Assembly: GCF_001584325.1 (NCBI RefSeq)
Contig: NZ_LSAZ01000001.1
Span: 40,514 to 104,513 of the forward strand
Length of the DNA: 64,000 nt
Direction: 5' to 3'
Source of the DNA: Bacillus nakamurai
GTDB lineage: Bacteria; Bacillota; Bacilli; Bacillales; Bacillaceae
Shown here: positions 34,052-46,093 of the stretch, one piece after another
Position numbering within the stretch: the first letter of the stretch is position 1
Layout of the letters: each line of letters starts with the position of its first letter
Made by a program: the position numbers and the translations under genes
The notes under the pieces: generated by a model
The model's database searches: none
What the model was told of the DNA's origin: nothing
What the model saw: only the letters and a program-made list of their open reading frames with translations

Positions 34052-35674
34052 GTGCTGACTGGATTTACGCCGTGGCCGAAAGAGTTAGAGGATCAATACC
34101 GCAAAAACGGCTGCTGGAAGGGTGAAACCTTCGGAGGAGTGCTGAAAGAGCGGGCCGCTTTATATGGAAATTGTACTGCCGTTACATGCGGAGACGCACA
34201 TTGGAGCTACAAAGAATTAGATGAAAGAGCAGATCGTTTAGCGGCCGGCCTGTACAAGCTCGGAATTCGAAAAGAAGACCGGGTCGTGATACAGCTTCCG
34301 AATATAGCTGAGTTTTTTGAAGTGATTTTCGCGCTGTTCCGCTTGGGGGCGCTGCCTGTTTTTGCGCTGCCTTCCCATAGAAGCAGTGAGATTACGTATT
34401 TTTGTGAGTTTGCAGAGGCGAAAGCCTACATCATTCCTGATACGCATTCAGGATTTGATTACAGAGGCCTTGCAAGGCAGGTAAAAGACAAGCTTCCGTC
34501 TTTGGAACATGTGATTGTGGCGGGAGAGGCTGAAGAATTCCAGCAGCTGAGCCGCCTGCATACGGAGCCTCTTCGGCTGGAGGAAGTAAGCCCGGCGGAG
34601 GTTGCCTTTTTGCAGCTGTCCGGAGGCAGCACAGGGCTGTCCAAACTGATTCCCCGAACCCATGATGATTACATATACAGTTTGCGCCTCAGTGCGGAAA
34701 TTTGCGGACTCGATGATCAAAGTGTCTATTTGGCTGCCCTGCCGACTGCACATAATTATCCGCTCAGCTCACCGGGTGTTCTGGGAACTTTATATGCGGG
34801 GGGACGGGTTGTCTTATCACCGACGCCGAGTCCTGATGATTGCTTCCCTTTGATTGAACAAGAAAATGTGACCATTACCGCGCTCGTTCCGCCGCTTGCG
34901 ATGGTGTGGATGGAAGCTGCGGGTTCACGCCGAAATGATTTATCCAGTCTCCAAGTGCTGCAAGTGGGAGGCGCGAAATTCAGCGCCGAGGCGGCCCGCA
35001 GGGTGAAGACCGCGTTCGGGTGCACGCTCCAGCAGGTTTTCGGTATGGCGGAAGGCCTGGTGAATTATACGAGACTGGATGATCCTGAGGACATCATCGT
35101 CAACACTCAAGGTAAACCGATGTCACCATTTGACGAGGTGCGGGTGATAGATGATGACGGACGGGATGTAGAACCCGGCGAAACCGGCCATTTGCTTACG
35201 CGCGGTCCTTACACGATCCGCGGTTATTATAAAGCGCCTGAGCATAATGAAAGGTCATTTACCGCTGACGGTTTTTATCAAACAGGCGATATCGTCAGAC
35301 TGACGCCGTCCGGCTATATCGTCGTCGAGGGGCGTGCGAAAGATCAAATCAATCGGGGCGGTGAAAAAATCGCCGCTGAGGAGGTAGAAAACCATCTTCT
35401 TGCCCATCCTGCCGTTCATGATGCAGCCATGGTGTCAATGCCAGATGATTTTCTCGGCGAGCGGTCCTGTGTGTTCGTCATACCAAAAGGAGAAACGCCA
35501 AAACCGGGAGAGCTGAAAGCGTTTTTGCGAAAACGGGGACTTGCTGCGTATAAAATTCCCGACCGGATTGAATTTATCAGCTCATTCCCGCAAACGGGCG
35601 TCGGGAAGGTCAGTAAAAAGGACCTTCGGGAAACGATCGCCCAAAAACTGAAGCCTGCCCAAATCGAACTATAA
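34052..35674 (+). CDS. dhbE: 2,3-dihydroxybenzoate-AMP ligase DhbE
   Basis: Stand-alone aryl adenylation enzyme, 540 residues, that activates 2,3-dihydroxybenzoate with ATP and loads it on the aryl carrier domain of DhbB. Adenylate-forming motifs: [19 protein letters not shown] (A3, near 190), the aryl-acid pocket HNYPLSSPG near 233, [16 protein letters not shown] (A5, near 330), [11 protein letters not shown] (A6/A7 region near 385), [22 protein letters not shown] near 413 and the catalytic Lys in [10 protein letters not shown] near the end. GTG start at 34052 behind GAAAGGGG. Confidence 0.96.
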   Translation: MLTGFTPWPKELEDQYRKNGCWKGETFGGVLKERAALYGNCTAVTCGDAHWSYKELDERADRLAAGLYKLGIRKEDRVVIQLPNIAEFFEVIFALFRLGALPVFALPSHRSSEITYFCEFAEAKAYIIPDTHSGFDYRGLARQVKDKLPSLEHVIVAGEAEEFQQLSRLHTEPLRLEEVSPAEVAFLQLSGGSTGLSKLIPRTHDDYIYSLRLSAEICGLDDQSVYLAALPTAHNYPLSSPGVLGTLYAGGRVVLSPTPSPDDCFPLIEQENVTITALVPPLAMVWMEAAGSRRNDLSSLQVLQVGGAKFSAEAARRVKTAFGCTLQQVFGMAEGLVNYTRLDDPEDIIVNTQGKPMSPFDEVRVIDDDGRDVEPGETGHLLTRGPYTIRGYYKAPEHNERSFTADGFYQTGDIVRLTPSGYIVVEGRAKDQINRGGEKIAAEEVENHLLAHPAVHDAAMVSMPDDFLGERSCVFVIPKGETPKPGELKAFLRKRGLAAYKIPDRIEFISSFPQTGVGKVSKKDLRETIAQKLKPAQIEL

Positions 35675-35694
35675 TCATAAAAGGAAGTGTTTAC

Positions 35695-36630
35695 ATGGCT
35701 ATTCCGGCTATTCCTGCATATGCGCTGCCAACAGCGTCAGATATGCCGAAAAATAAAGTATCATGGAATCTTAATCCTAAACGCGCGGTGCTTTTAATTC
35801 ATGACATGCAAAATTATTTCGTCGATGCCTTTATGAAGGGAGAGTCCCCGATCACGGATGCGGCGGCCAATATCAGCAAATTAAAAGAGCAGTGCAAGGC
35901 GCTCGGTATTCCGGTCGTATATACCGCTCAGCCGGGGAGCCAAGATCCGGCCGATCGTGCCCTTCTGACAGACTTTTGGGGTCCGGGGCTTAAAAGCGGC
36001 CCTTACGAGGAAAAAGTCATCAAGGAGCTTGCCCCCGACGATCAGGATATTGTCCTGACAAAATGGAGATACAGCGCGTTTAAACGAACCAATCTTCTGA
36101 ACATCATGCGTGAAAGCGGGAGAGACCAGCTGATCATTACGGGAATTTATGCGCACATCGGCTGCCTCGTGACGGCCTGTGAGGCGTTTATGGAAGATAT
36201 CCAAAGCTTTTTTATCGGGGATGCGGTTGCTGATTTTTCTGCAGAGAAGCACAAGATGGCTTTAACATACGCGGCAGAACGCTGTGCGTTCACTGCTTTG
36301 ACAAGTGAGGTGCTGGAGTGTCTGAACGGAGTGTCTCACTCCGGTGAGGAACCGGGGGTTGAGACAGGTTCCGCGGTTCTGACGAAAGGCAGGGTGCTGG
36401 AGCAAATTGCGGCGCTCCTTCAAGAATCGCCGTCTGATATTGATGAGCATGAAGATTTACTGGACAGAGGGCTTGATTCGGTCAGAATCATGAGTCTTGT
36501 CGAACAATGGCGCCGTGCGGGAGCTGAAGTCACTTTTGTCGAACTGGCGGAAAACCCGACGCTTGAAGAGTGGTGGAGACTGCTTTCTTCCCGATCTCAA
36601 AAAGTCTTGCCGAACGCAGATTATTTATAA
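35695..36630 (+). CDS. dhbB: Bifunctional isochorismatase / aryl carrier protein DhbB
   Basis: 311 residues with two domains. Residues 1-210 are an isochorismatase (cysteine hydrolase fold, [14 protein letters not shown] near 32 and [15 protein letters not shown] near 150) that cuts isochorismate to pyruvate and dihydro-DHB. Residues 225-305 are an aryl carrier domain with the phosphopantetheine Ser in [14 protein letters not shown] (S262). It thus makes the acid and carries it for DhbF. AAGGAAG precedes the ATG; dhbF follows 14 bases after its stop. Confidence 0.96.
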   Translation: MAIPAIPAYALPTASDMPKNKVSWNLNPKRAVLLIHDMQNYFVDAFMKGESPITDAAANISKLKEQCKALGIPVVYTAQPGSQDPADRALLTDFWGPGLKSGPYEEKVIKELAPDDQDIVLTKWRYSAFKRTNLLNIMRESGRDQLIITGIYAHIGCLVTACEAFMEDIQSFFIGDAVADFSAEKHKMALTYAAERCAFTALTSEVLECLNGVSHSGEEPGVETGSAVLTKGRVLEQIAALLQESPSDIDEHEDLLDRGLDSVRIMSLVEQWRRAGAEVTFVELAENPTLEEWWRLLSSRSQKVLPNADYL

Positions 36631-36643
36631 GGGAGAGAATAGA

Positions 36644-39600
36644 ATGCATGATACACAACAGCTGCCTCTGACAGGCGCCCAGGCCGGTATCTGGTTTGCA
36701 CAGCAGCTTGATCCTGATAATCCGATTTACAATACAGGCGAGTATATTGAGATTAACGGCATAATTGATGTTCAACTGTTTGAAACGGCGCTTGAGCGCG
36801 TTTTAACGGAGACTGCATCGTTACACGCCCGATTCGGAGAGGATATGGACGGGCCGTGGCAAATCATCAATCCGTCTCCAGAGATTACACTTGATGTGAT
36901 CGACGTCAGTGCGGAAGCTGATCCGAAACAGGCGGCTCTCCGCCTGATGCAGGCCGATCTGGCTGAACCTGTTGATATTACTAGCGGCCCGCTGTTTCGT
37001 GAAGTTTTATTTAAGGCGGGGCCGGAACGCTTTTTCTGGTATCAGCGCATTCACCATATTGCGATAGACGGCTACGGTTTTTCACTGCTGGCCCGGCGTA
37101 CGGCACAAATGTACACCGAAATCACAAGGGGACGTCCGGATGATGGGCGCTCCTTTGGTTCTTTGCCGCAATTGATTCAAGAAGATCACGATTATCGCGC
37201 CTCGGAGAGGTTTCGGGAGGATCGTGCCTTTTGGCTGGAGCGGTTTGCGGACGGGCCTGATGTCGTCAGTTTGGCGGAAAGGGCGCCGAGAACGTCGAAT
37301 AGCTTTCATCGCTGCACGGCTTATATGTCTGAACCGGCTTTAACCGCCTTGAAGTCATTCCCCAATTGGCATGAAGTCGTCACGGCGGCGGCAGCGGTCT
37401 ATATTCACCGTTTGACAAATGCAAGGGATGTGGTGCTCGGATTGCCGATGATGGGCCGTATCGGATCGATTTCACTGAATATTCCGATCATGGCGATGAA
37501 CCTTCTTCCGTTACGCCTTTCTCTCCGCCCGGATATGAGCTTTCACGAGGCGGTCAGCCAAGTGTCAAAAGAAATCCGCAGCATCCGGCGCCATCAAAAA
37601 TACCGTCATGAAGACCTGCGCCGCGACCTTAAATTGATAGGTGAAAACCGCAGGCTGTTCGGCCCGCTCATCAATGTGATGCCGTTTGATTACGGACTTG
37701 ATTTTGCGGGGGCGAAGGGCACTGTTCATAATTTGTCAGCAGGGCCGGTTGATGATCTGTCGATTAACGTCTACGACAGATCAGACGGCACCGGTTTGCG
37801 GGTGGACTTTGACGCGAATCCGGAAGTATACAGCGCGCAGGATGCAAAAGATCATCAAAACCGCTTCCTGCTTCTGTTGGAAACCGCCGTACACAATCAA
37901 ACGGAAAAAATCGGGAGGATCAATCTTCTGCTTGAGAACGAGCGCAGCAGCGTGCTGAAACATTGGAATGACACAGCAAAGACACAAAGGCAAAAATGTT
38001 TGTCAGACCTGTTTCACGATCAGGCTGCCAAAACACCGGACCGCCCGGCGATCATCAGTGAAAACGAAGAACTGAGTTACGCCGAACTGAACAGGCGGGC
38101 GAATCAGCTTGCGCATTTGTTAAAGGAAAAGGGGCTTGGGCCAGAGCAATTTGCAGCATTGCTGCTTCCCCGGTCAGCGGACTTGGTGATCAGCATGCTC
38201 GCCGTTTTGAAAACGGGAGCCGCTTACCTGCCGCTTGATCCTGATTTTCCATCTGACCGGATCACATACATGCTCAAGGATGCACAGCCTGTCTGTCTGA
38301 TTACCTCTTCGGATTTGTCAGACCGTTTGCCGGGAGAAAGCAATGCGGAAAAGATCATACTGGATGATCCGGTGACAGTAAAAGCAGCCGCCAAGCATAC
38401 CGCGGACAGCCCCATTCAAACGGACGGCATTTCACCTCTTCACCCCGCATATATCATTTATACTTCGGGGTCAACAGGCAGACCGAAAGGCGTTGTTGTC
38501 ACTTTAAAAAGCGTCAGCAATTTCCTATTATCCATGCAGGAAATGTTCCCGATCGGAGCGCAAGACCGCCTGCTAGCCGTCACTACTGCGGCGTTTGATA
38601 TTTCAGGGCTTGAGCTGTTCCTTCCGCTCATCAGCGGAGCGGGCTGCGTCATTGCCCGCAAAGAGACTATCCGGGAACCGCAGGCGCTTTCGAAAATGAT
38701 CCAATCGTTTGGTATTACGATCATGCAGGCGACGCCGACATTATGGCACTCGCTTGTCACGAATGAACCGGAAGCGCTCCGAACGCTTAAGGTGCTTGTC
38801 GGGGGAGAAGCGCTTCCGAGCTCACTTATGCAGGCGCTGCTCGCATTAGGCTGTTCGGTTACTAATTTATACGGGCCTACTGAAACAACAATCTGGTCAT
38901 CCGCTCAGCCGCTTAAAAAGGGACAAGCCGGAGTGCCTCCGATCGGAAAACCGATTTGGAATACGCAGGTATATGTATTGGATGCTGCACTGCAGCCCGT
39001 CCCGCCGGGAATTGCGGGCGAACTTTATATCGCGGGCGCCGGGCTTGCCAGAGGCTATTATAATCGGCCTGATTTAACGGCGGAGCGCTTTGTTGCTGAT
39101 CCGTTCGGCCCGGCGGGTGCAAGGATGTACCGTACCGGAGATCTCGTGCGCTGGCGCGAGGATGGCTCGCTCGATTATATCAGCAGGGCGGACCATCAAA
39201 TCAAAATCCGCGGGTTCCGAATTGAATTAGGCGAGATTGAAACGGTGCTGTCGGCGTATCCCGGTATGATGCAGGCCGCTGCGGTTGTTCGTGAGGATCA
39301 GCCGGGAGACAAGCGTTTGGCGGCTTATGGCGTGGCAAAACACAATCTTGATATCGCTGAGCTGCGTGCGTATATGGGCGAAAGCCTGCCGGATTACATG
39401 GTTCCGAGCGCCTTTGTCCAGCTTGAAGAACTGCCGTTAACACCGAACAAAAAGCTGGATCGCAGCGCTTTGCCTGCGCCGGATTTTGCCGCTGTCCTTT
39501 CGGAAAGAGGGCCGCGCACACCGCAGGAGGAAATATTGTGCGAACTGTTTGCAGAGGTACTCGGTTTGGCACGGGTCGGCATTGATGACGGATTCTTTGA

Positions 39601-42600
39601 ATTAGGCGGACATTCGCTGCTGGCGGGACGCCTGATGAGCCGGATTCGTGAGACGATGGGAGCGGAGCTTGGCATCGGCCGGCTGTTTGATACGCCGACC
39701 GTTGCCGGCCTTGCCGCACAGCTTGATACCGCAAGAAGCGCACGGCCTGCATTAAAGCCGCTTGACCGGCCGGAGCATATCCCGCTGTCATTTGCGCAGC
39801 TGCGCCTGTGGTTTCTCTATTGCCTTGAAGGTCCGAGCCCGACTTACAACATCCCGGTTGTCGTCCGTATGTCAGGTAAGCTGGATCAATCAGCGCTGGA
39901 AAACGCTCTTTACGATGTCGTCAGCCGCCATGAAAGCCTCCGCACCATTTTTCCGGAGAATAAGGGTTCATCAAGCCAGCTTATTTTACCTGCTGATGAC
40001 GCGCGGCCGGTATTTACCGTGACAAACACAAACGACAGCGAGCTTCATGATCTGATTGCGGCGGCGGCCCGCTACCGGTTTGATCTCGCAAAAGAGCCGG
40101 CCATCCGCGCCGAGCTGTTTGACCTTGGCGAGGACGAGTATGCGCTGTTGGTGCTGCTGCATCATATTGCAGGTGACGGCTGGTCCTTAAATCCTCTCAT
40201 GCGTGATTTGTCTGCGGCCTATACCGCGCGCCGTTCGGGCAGAAAACCCGAATGGGCGCCGCTGGGCGTTCAGTACGCAGATTATGCGCTCTGGCAGCAG
40301 CAGCTTTTAGGCAGTGAGAATGATTCTGAGAGCTTAATCGCGCGCCAGCTTGATTTCTGGAAGAAGACGCTTGAAAACGTACCGGATCAGCTGGAGCTGC
40401 CGGCCGATTTTCCACGGCCTGCCGAATCAAGCTACAGGGGAGGCGCCATTCCGCTCAAAATAGATCAGGATCTTCATGCCCGCCTCTTGACACTTGCCAG
40501 AGACCGGCGGGTGAGCCTGTTTATGGTGCTGCAATCAGGGCTTTCAGCATTGCTGACCCGGCTTGGTGCAGGAACGGATATTCCGATCGGCAGCCCGATA
40601 GCCGGCCGGAGTGACGATGCATTAGGTGAGCTTGTGGGCATGTTCATCAATACACTGGTGCTCAGAAGCGATACATCGGGTGATCCTAGTTTTTCTGAAC
40701 TCCTTGAGAGAGTCAGAGAAGTCAATCTGGCGGCCTATGAAAATCAGGACGTTCCGTTTGAGCGTCTCGTTGAGGTGTTGAATCCGGTTCGTTCCCGGTC
40801 GAGACATCCGCTCTTCCAAGTAATGCTCGCTTTCCAAAATACGCCTGATCCAGTGCTCAGCCTTCCCGAAATCGAAACAAGCCTTCAAATCAACAGCGTC
40901 GGTGCGTCCAAATTTGATTTGACGGTGGAATTGGCCGAACAGCGCCATGCCGACGGCACACCTGCGGGTATTGAGGGGCTTCTTGAATTCAGCACTGATT
41001 TATTTAAAAAAGAAACGGCGGAAGCACTTGCGGGCCGTCTGCTTCAACTGCTTGCCGAAGCCGCGGCTGATCCGAACAGGCCGATCGGGAGCTTATCTAT
41101 TCTTTCTGATGAAGAGCGCCGTAACCTATTGCCTGACTGGCGAAAAAAACATCACATTCAGCCTCAGAAGAGTCTGCCTGAATGGTTTGAAATGCAAGCC
41201 GCCCGAAAGCCTGATGAAACGGCGGCAGTATTTGAAGAAAGGGAGCTCACGTACGGAGAGCTGAATCAAAAAGCCAATCAGCTTGCACATATGCTGATTG
41301 CCCGGGGCGTCAGGCCGGAGCAATTTGTCGCACTGGCGCTCCCGCGTTCCCTGGACATGATTGTCGGACTGTTAGCCGTCCTGAAAGCAGGAGCCGCATA
41401 TTTGCCGCTTGATCCGGATTACCCGGCTGACCGTATCGCTTTTATGCTGCATGATGCCAAACCTGTATACATGCTCACCAATCGAGAGGCTGCGTTAAAG
41501 GTATCTGCCGGATGCGATGTGCCGTCATTTATACTTGATGACCCGCACAGTGCAGAGGAGCTCAAACAATATGCAGGTACGAACCCTGAGGATGCCGACC
41601 GTATGTGTCCGCTGTCGCCGCTTCATCCGGCTTACGTCATTTATACGTCAGGCTCAACGGGCGTGCCAAAAGGCGTCATCATTCCGCACCATAATGTGGT
41701 CCGGCTGTTTGAATCGACGCAGCACTGGTACCATTTTGATTCCGAAGATGTGTGGACGATGTTTCATTCCTACGCGTTTGATTTCTCTGTCTGGGAAATT
41801 TGGGGGCCTTTGCTTCACGGGGGACGGCTCGTCATCGTGCCGCATGACATCAGCCGATCGCCTGAAGCATTTTTACGCCTTCTAGCAAAAGAGCGGGTTA
41901 CAGTGCTTAACCAAACTCCGTCTGCGTTTTACCAGCTGATGCAGGCGGAAAAAGAAAATAAAGAGCTCGGACAAAAGCTTGCGCTCAGATATATCATCTT
42001 CGGCGGCGAGGCGCTTGAACTGAGCAGGCTGGAGGACTGGTATACCCGCCATCCTGACAGTAAGCCGAAGCTTATTAATATGTACGGCATTACAGAAACC
42101 ACGGTGCACGTCAGTTATCTCGAATTAGACAAAAACATTGCCGAACTCAGGGCAAACAGCCTCATTGGCTGCGGCATTCCTGATCTGAGCGTATATGTGC
42201 TTGATGACAGATTGCAGCCAGTGCCTCCCGGAATAACCGGTGAGATGTACGTTTCCGGACAGGGTGTGGCACGCGGTTATTTAGGGCGGCAAAGCCTGAC
42301 TGCGGAACGCTTTGTTGCTGATCCGTACGGGCCGCCGGGAACCAGAATGTACCGGACGGGAGATTTAGCCCGTCTGCGGACGGACGGCTCGCTCGATTAT
42401 ATGGGCCGGGCTGACCATCAGATTAAAATCCGCGGATTTAGGATTGAACTGGGAGAAATTGAAGCCGTTCTCGTCAGACATCCGGATGTGGAGGACGCTG
42501 CTGTAGTCGTTCGTGAAGACCAGCCGGGAGATAAACGGCTTGCCGCTTATCTTGTCTGTTCTGATAACAGCGCTTTTGATACAGGGGACATGCGCCGCTT

Positions 42601-43774
42601 TGCCGGAGAAAGCCTGCCGGATTACATGGTTCCTTCAGCCTTTGTGAAAATGGATGAACTGCCGCTGACGCCGAATGGGAAACTCGCCCGGAAAGTGCTG
42701 CCCGCCCCTGACTTTCAAGTGGCGGTCACCGGACGGGGGCCGAGAACACCGCAAGAGGAAATGCTGTGTGAGCTGTTTGCCGAAGTGCTTCATTTGCCGC
42801 GGGTCGGCATAGATGACCGGTTCTTTGATTTAGGCGGACATTCATTGCTTGCAGTTCATTTAATGAGCCGCATTCGGGAAGCGATGGGAGCCGAGCTCAG
42901 CATCGGGACATTATTTGAAGCTCCTACAGTGGCGAGCCTTGCCGAACGGCTTGAATCGGGAACAGAAACAAGCGCGCTGGATGTTCTTCTGCCGCTCAGA
43001 ACGGCTGGGGAAGAAACGCCGCTGTTTTGTGTCCACCCGGCCGGCGGCCTCAGCTGGTGTTATGCCGGACTGATGTCATCATTACAAGCGGAGTATCCGA
43101 TTTACGGATTACAGGCGAGAGGCATCGGGAAAAAAGAACAGCTTCCGCAAAGCTTAGATGACATGGCAGCGGACTATATTCATCAGATTCGCACCGTACA
43201 GCCGAAAGGCCCGTACCGCCTGCTCGGCTGGTCTCTCGGAGGAAATGTGATTCAGGCTATGGCGACGCAATTACAGAGCCAGGGCGAAGAGGTTTCTCTT
43301 TTGGTCATGCTTGACGCGTATCCGAATCATTTTCTGCCGATTAAAAATGCGCCGGATGACGAAGAAGCTGTTATTGCGCTGCTTGCTTTAGGGGGATATG
43401 ACCCGGACAGCCTCGGAGATCAGCCGCTTGATTTTGACAGCGCGCTGGAGATTCTCCGACGTGAAGGAAGCGCGTTAGCCAGCCTGGATGAATCTGTCAT
43501 GATGAATCTGAAGGACACATACGTCAATTCTGTCGGTCTTTTAGGAAAATATATGCCTCAGCCGTTTCATGGAGACGTTCTGTTCTTCAGGTCCACGGTC
43601 ATCCCTGAATGGTTTGACCCGATTGAACCGGACACATGGAAACCGTATATTACGGGAGAAATTGAGCGGTATGATTTAGACTGCCGCCATAAAGATTTAT
43701 GCCAGCCGGGCCCGCTCGCAGACATCGGCGCGATCCTGGCAAAAAAATTAAACGGCCGGCGTACAGTCCGGTAA
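36644..43774 (+). CDS. dhbF: Dimodular non-ribosomal peptide synthetase DhbF
   Basis: Bacillibactin synthetase of 2376 residues that condenses DHB with Gly and Thr and cyclises three units into the trilactone. Order: condensation 1 (HHIAIDG at 137-143), adenylation 1, carrier 1 (Ser 991 in GGHSL), condensation 2 (HHIAGDG at 1173), adenylation 2, carrier 2 (Ser 2067 in GGHSL), thioesterase (Ser 2197 in GWSLGG). Readable specificity residues fit Gly for A1 (D-I-L from FDISGLEL, Q in MQATP, I-W in TETTIW) and Thr for A2 (D-F-W from FDFSVWEI, N in NQTPS, V-H in TETTVH). Start is the ATG behind AAGGGAG. Confidence 0.97.
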   Translation: MHDTQQLPLTGAQAGIWFAQQLDPDNPIYNTGEYIEINGIIDVQLFETALERVLTETASLHARFGEDMDGPWQIINPSPEITLDVIDVSAEADPKQAALRLMQADLAEPVDITSGPLFREVLFKAGPERFFWYQRIHHIAIDGYGFSLLARRTAQMYTEITRGRPDDGRSFGSLPQLIQEDHDYRASERFREDRAFWLERFADGPDVVSLAERAPRTSNSFHRCTAYMSEPALTALKSFPNWHEVVTAAAAVYIHRLTNARDVVLGLPMMGRIGSISLNIPIMAMNLLPLRLSLRPDMSFHEAVSQVSKEIRSIRRHQKYRHEDLRRDLKLIGENRRLFGPLINVMPFDYGLDFAGAKGTVHNLSAGPVDDLSINVYDRSDGTGLRVDFDANPEVYSAQDAKDHQNRFLLLLETAVHNQTEKIGRINLLLENERSSVLKHWNDTAKTQRQKCLSDLFHDQAAKTPDRPAIISENEELSYAELNRRANQLAHLLKEKGLGPEQFAALLLPRSADLVISMLAVLKTGAAYLPLDPDFPSDRITYMLKDAQPVCLITSSDLSDRLPGESNAEKIILDDPVTVKAAAKHTADSPIQTDGISPLHPAYIIYTSGSTGRPKGVVVTLKSVSNFLLSMQEMFPIGAQDRLLAVTTAAFDISGLELFLPLISGAGCVIARKETIREPQALSKMIQSFGITIMQATPTLWHSLVTNEPEALRTLKVLVGGEALPSSLMQALLALGCSVTNLYGPTETTIWSSAQPLKKGQAGVPPIGKPIWNTQVYVLDAALQPVPPGIAGELYIAGAGLARGYYNRPDLTAERFVADPFGPAGARMYRTGDLVRWREDGSLDYISRADHQIKIRGFRIELGEIETVLSAYPGMMQAAAVVREDQPGDKRLAAYGVAKHNLDIAELRAYMGESLPDYMVPSAFVQLEELPLTPNKKLDRSALPAPDFAAVLSERGPRTPQEEILCELFAEVLGLARVGIDDGFFELGGHSLLAGRLMSRIRETMGAELGIGRLFDTPTVAGLAAQLDTARSARPALKPLDRPEHIPLSFAQLRLWFLYCLEGPSPTYNIPVVVRMSGKLDQSALENALYDVVSRHESLRTIFPENKGSSSQLILPADDARPVFTVTNTNDSELHDLIAAAARYRFDLAKEPAIRAELFDLGEDEYALLVLLHHIAGDGWSLNPLMRDLSAAYTARRSGRKPEWAPLGVQYADYALWQQQLLGSENDSESLIARQLDFWKKTLENVPDQLELPADFPRPAESSYRGGAIPLKIDQDLHARLLTLARDRRVSLFMVLQSGLSALLTRLGAGTDIPIGSPIAGRSDDALGELVGMFINTLVLRSDTSGDPSFSELLERVREVNLAAYENQDVPFERLVEVLNPVRSRSRHPLFQVMLAFQNTPDPVLSLPEIETSLQINSVGASKFDLTVELAEQRHADGTPAGIEGLLEFSTDLFKKETAEALAGRLLQLLAEAAADPNRPIGSLSILSDEERRNLLPDWRKKHHIQPQKSLPEWFEMQAARKPDETAAVFEERELTYGELNQKANQLAHMLIARGVRPEQFVALALPRSLDMIVGLLAVLKAGAAYLPLDPDYPADRIAFMLHDAKPVYMLTNREAALKVSAGCDVPSFILDDPHSAEELKQYAGTNPEDADRMCPLSPLHPAYVIYTSGSTGVPKGVIIPHHNVVRLFESTQHWYHFDSEDVWTMFHSYAFDFSVWEIWGPLLHGGRLVIVPHDISRSPEAFLRLLAKERVTVLNQTPSAFYQLMQAEKENKELGQKLALRYIIFGGEALELSRLEDWYTRHPDSKPKLINMYGITETTVHVSYLELDKNIAELRANSLIGCGIPDLSVYVLDDRLQPVPPGITGEMYVSGQGVARGYLGRQSLTAERFVADPYGPPGTRMYRTGDLARLRTDGSLDYMGRADHQIKIRGFRIELGEIEAVLVRHPDVEDAAVVVREDQPGDKRLAAYLVCSDNSAFDTGDMRRFAGESLPDYMVPSAFVKMDELPLTPNGKLARKVLPAPDFQVAVTGRGPRTPQEEMLCELFAEVLHLPRVGIDDRFFDLGGHSLLAVHLMSRIREAMGAELSIGTLFEAPTVASLAERLESGTETSALDVLLPLRTAGEETPLFCVHPAGGLSWCYAGLMSSLQAEYPIYGLQARGIGKKEQLPQSLDDMAADYIHQIRTVQPKGPYRLLGWSLGGNVIQAMATQLQSQGEEVSLLVMLDAYPNHFLPIKNAPDDEEAVIALLALGGYDPDSLGDQPLDFDSALEILRREGSALASLDESVMMNLKDTYVNSVGLLGKYMPQPFHGDVLFFRSTVIPEWFDPIEPDTWKPYITGEIERYDLDCRHKDLCQPGPLADIGAILAKKLNGRRTVR

Positions 43775-43792
43775 CGGAAGGAGAGAGCTGAC

Positions 43793-44008
43793 ATGACAAA
43801 TCCCTTTGAACAAGAGGACGGAATATACCATGTGCTGGTCAATGCCGAAGGCCAATACTCACTTTGGCCGGCCTATCTTGACGTGCCGGACGGATGGGAA
43901 GCTTGCGTGAAGGACGAGAAACGCAAGGTGTGTCTGGAGTATATCGAGACAAATTGGCGTGATATGAGGCCTGAAAGCCTGAAACAGACTGAACCTGCCA
44001 AGATGTAA
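43793..44008 (+). CDS. MbtH-like protein of the bacillibactin operon
   Basis: A 71-residue MbtH-family protein that binds adenylation domains and helps their solubility and activity. Family hallmarks are seen: NAEGQYSLWPAYLDVPDGWE with the conserved Trp residues and WRDMRPESL at the C-terminal end. It begins 18 bases after the dhbF stop with GGAAGGAGAG before the ATG, so it belongs to the operon and should serve DhbF. A terminator closes the operon right after it. Confidence 0.93.
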   Translation: MTNPFEQEDGIYHVLVNAEGQYSLWPAYLDVPDGWEACVKDEKRKVCLEYIETNWRDMRPESLKQTEPAKM

Positions 44009-44014
44009 TGAAAG

Positions 44015-44046
44015 AAGCCTGCCGATTCATTCGGCAGGCTTTTTAT
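44015..44046. terminator. Bidirectional terminator between mbtH gene and yukJ
   Basis: AGCCTGCCGA, loop, TCGGCAGGCT (about 44017-44040) followed by TTTTTAT; A-rich on the other side. Confidence 0.87.
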
Positions 44047-44054
44047 ACGAAAAA

Positions 44055-44732
44055 TCAGCTGTTAAGCTGTGTGTGATCACAATCCTTAAAGGGATGCCCT
44101 TCCTCATTTGTGCACCAGGACTGAGACAAGAAAGCTAAAAAGACTGCGGCCCACTGGTCTGAAAATTGGATCAAAATGCCGCCGTCGTGCCAGATGCCGT
44201 TATCTTTTTTCCAGCGTGTATTTATCGCGTTCCCTTGGTTCATATGAATATTATGCATGCCGTTTGTCGGTTTGAACCCGAATACCTTATCAGCCGCCGG
44301 CTCAGGCCCGAATTTAGAGCCGTAAATATAGACGGTTGCTTTTTCTGCCTTGGCCTTTTGCATATAGGTTTCAATAAAATCATTTAAATCATTATCCGGT
44401 CCCGTGACTTCATGCGGGAGCGGCTCCATTTTCTGCGGATCAAACAGTCCGCCGCGCACATAATCCAGCGCCAGTTCACGATTGGTCTCATCAATCGCGG
44501 TAAATCCATACGGCATGTTCGGAAGCAGGGTAATGGCGCTTGCGTCAAAGTGATCGCGTGCCGCATACAGAACCTCTGATTCCTTTGAGCTCGACATGAC
44601 ATTGATCGCGCAGCGATAGCGCGTATCAGGCTCGCCAAGCATCTCGACTTGAAAATGCGGAGAATCATCATCTGTTTCCCTTCTCATATCTAAGACAGTG
44701 CCTTTTAATACACCATAGTGCTGAACAGCCAT
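44055..44732 (-). CDS. yukJ: YukJ family protein (DUF2278)
   Basis: A 225-residue soluble protein of the DUF2278 family, MAVQHYGVLKGTVLDMRRE at the start, with HNIHMNQGN near 165 and IWHDGGILIQFSDQWAAVFLAF near 180, the two patches that define the family. B. subtilis has yukJ in the same place between dhbF and ald. AAGGAGGATT precedes the ATG. No signal peptide. The molecular function is not known to me. Confidence 0.87.
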   Translation of the reverse strand: MAVQHYGVLKGTVLDMRRETDDDSPHFQVEMLGEPDTRYRCAINVMSSSKESEVLYAARDHFDASAITLLPNMPYGFTAIDETNRELALDYVRGGLFDPQKMEPLPHEVTGPDNDLNDFIETYMQKAKAEKATVYIYGSKFGPEPAADKVFGFKPTNGMHNIHMNQGNAINTRWKKDNGIWHDGGILIQFSDQWAAVFLAFLSQSWCTNEEGHPFKDCDHTQLNS

Positions 44733-44805
44733 ATGAATCCTCCTTTTTCTTTCGGGATATGAATTGATATTCGAGGCGGCGGGGCTGTTTTCCTTTTGAT
44801 GAAAA

Positions 44806-44843
44806 AAGAAAAAGGACGGCCGGTCAATCGGCCATCCTTTTCA
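44806..44843 (-). terminator. Terminator after ald
   Basis: On the minus strand AAAGGATGGCCG / CGGCCGTCCTTT (with G-U pairs, about 44841-44812) is followed by a T-rich tail. Confidence 0.8.
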
Positions 44844-44849
44844 TTTCTA

Positions 44850-45980
44850 TTAAGCTCCTGTCACTGAACTTTGCAGCGCTTTCTCAGCAGGCACGTAATC
44901 GTAGCCTAAGTCTTTGGCAACCGCTTCATACGTCACATGTCCGTTTGCCGTATTTAAGCCCGCTTTGAGCGCAGGGCTGTCTGCAATTGCAGCGGCTGCG
45001 CCTTTATCGGCGATTTCAAGCGCGTAAGGGACGGTTACATTTGTTAACGCAAGCGTCGATGTGCGAGGTACGGCGCCCGGCATATTGGCCACGGCGTAGT
45101 GAACGACACCGTGTTTTTCGTATGTTGGGTTATCGTGAGTTGTAATATGATCAACGGTTTCAACGATGCCGCCCTGATCGATGGCAACATCAACAATGAC
45201 TGATCCCGGTTTCATTTGTTTTACCATTTCTTCCGTAACGAGAGTCGGTGCTTTGGCGCCCGGGATGAGCACGGCGCAAATCAGAAGATCCGCTTCCGCC
45301 ACGGAGTCTGCGATATTGACAGGATTTGAGATCAGTGTTTTAATCTGATGCCCGAAAATATCATCAAGCTGGCGAAGGCGGTCGGCGTTTACGTCGATCA
45401 TTGTCACATCGGCACCGAGTCCGACAGCCATTTTCGCGGCGTTTGTTCCGACGCCTCCCCCTCCGATAATGGTGACTTTTCCGCGGGATACGCCCGGTAC
45501 GCCCGCTAATAAAATTCCCTTTCCGCCTTTTGGTTTTTCAAGGAACTGGGCGCCGATTTGAGCGGCCATTCTGCCGGCCACCTCAGACATTGGCGTAAGC
45601 AGCGGCAATGAACGCCCGTCAGTTACCGTTTCGTATGCAATGGCTGTCACGCCTTTTTCTGTAAGCGCTTTAGCTAATTCCGGCTCTGCGGCTAAATGAA
45701 GGTATGTGAATAAGACCAGGCCTTGACGGAAATACGCGTATTCCTCAGCCAGCGGCTCTTTTACCTTCATGACCATTTCGGCATCCCATACTTGCTTTCT
45801 GTCTTCAAGAATCTCCGCGCCTGCGGAAACGTAATCTTCATTTGTAAAGCCGCTTCCAAGGCCCGCTCCGGATTCCACAAGAACCCGATGGCCGTGTCCG
45901 ACAAGCTGTGAAACGCCTCCAGGTGTTAATGCAACTCGGTTTTCATTGTTTTTGATTTCCTTTGGAACCCCGATAATCAT
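44850..45980 (-). CDS. ald: L-alanine dehydrogenase
   Basis: NAD+-dependent reversible deamination of alanine to pyruvate and ammonia, 376 residues; needed for alanine use and normal sporulation in B. subtilis. N-terminal [20 protein letters not shown], substrate-site VMKVKEPL near 70, and the NAD-binding loop [16 protein letters not shown] near 170 (one Gly where B. subtilis as I recall has Val; the GxGxxG pattern holds). ATG at 45980 follows GGGGGAAAC; an ATG 15 bases upstream sits on that site. Expression should depend on AdeR, encoded immediately upstream on the same strand. Confidence 0.96.
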   Translation of the reverse strand: MIIGVPKEIKNNENRVALTPGGVSQLVGHGHRVLVESGAGLGSGFTNEDYVSAGAEILEDRKQVWDAEMVMKVKEPLAEEYAYFRQGLVLFTYLHLAAEPELAKALTEKGVTAIAYETVTDGRSLPLLTPMSEVAGRMAAQIGAQFLEKPKGGKGILLAGVPGVSRGKVTIIGGGGVGTNAAKMAVGLGADVTMIDVNADRLRQLDDIFGHQIKTLISNPVNIADSVAEADLLICAVLIPGAKAPTLVTEEMVKQMKPGSVIVDVAIDQGGIVETVDHITTHDNPTYEKHGVVHYAVANMPGAVPRTSTLALTNVTVPYALEIADKGAAAAIADSPALKAGLNTANGHVTYEAVAKDLGYDYVPAEKALQSSVTGA

Positions 45981-46013
45981 GTCTGTTTCCCCCAATGTTT
46001 GTGTGATGCTTTA

Positions 46014-46057
46014 AGTGTAGCTTGATTTTTGTGAAAATTCTTTGTTTGAAACAGAAA
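46014..46057 (-). promoter_or_regulatory. ald promoter region with possible AdeR site
   Basis: On the minus strand TACACT (46019-46014) is a good -10 but the -35 position reads AGAATT, as expected for an activator-dependent promoter. Just upstream TTTCTGTTTCAAACAAA (46057-46041) is an imperfect dyad that could bind AdeR. Binding is inference. Confidence 0.4.
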
Positions 46058-46069
46058 ATAAAAAAACAC

Positions 46070-46093
46070 GGATTTGTGAAATTTCACAAATCC
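46070..46093 (-). terminator. 24-bp perfect palindrome at the adeR stop, likely terminator
   Basis: GGATTTGTGAAATTTCACAAATCC is a perfect palindrome containing the adeR stop codon (46086-46084). Read on the minus strand it is followed by GTGTTTTTTTATTTT, so it forms a terminator hairpin for adeR. It lies only about 50 bases from the ald -10 and could also be a protein-binding site. Confidence 0.7.

Noticed and set aside
41517..41885. Additional frames of more than 100 codons inside dhbF
   Set aside because: Shadow frames of a strongly coding NRPS gene; none has a start site or domain of its own.
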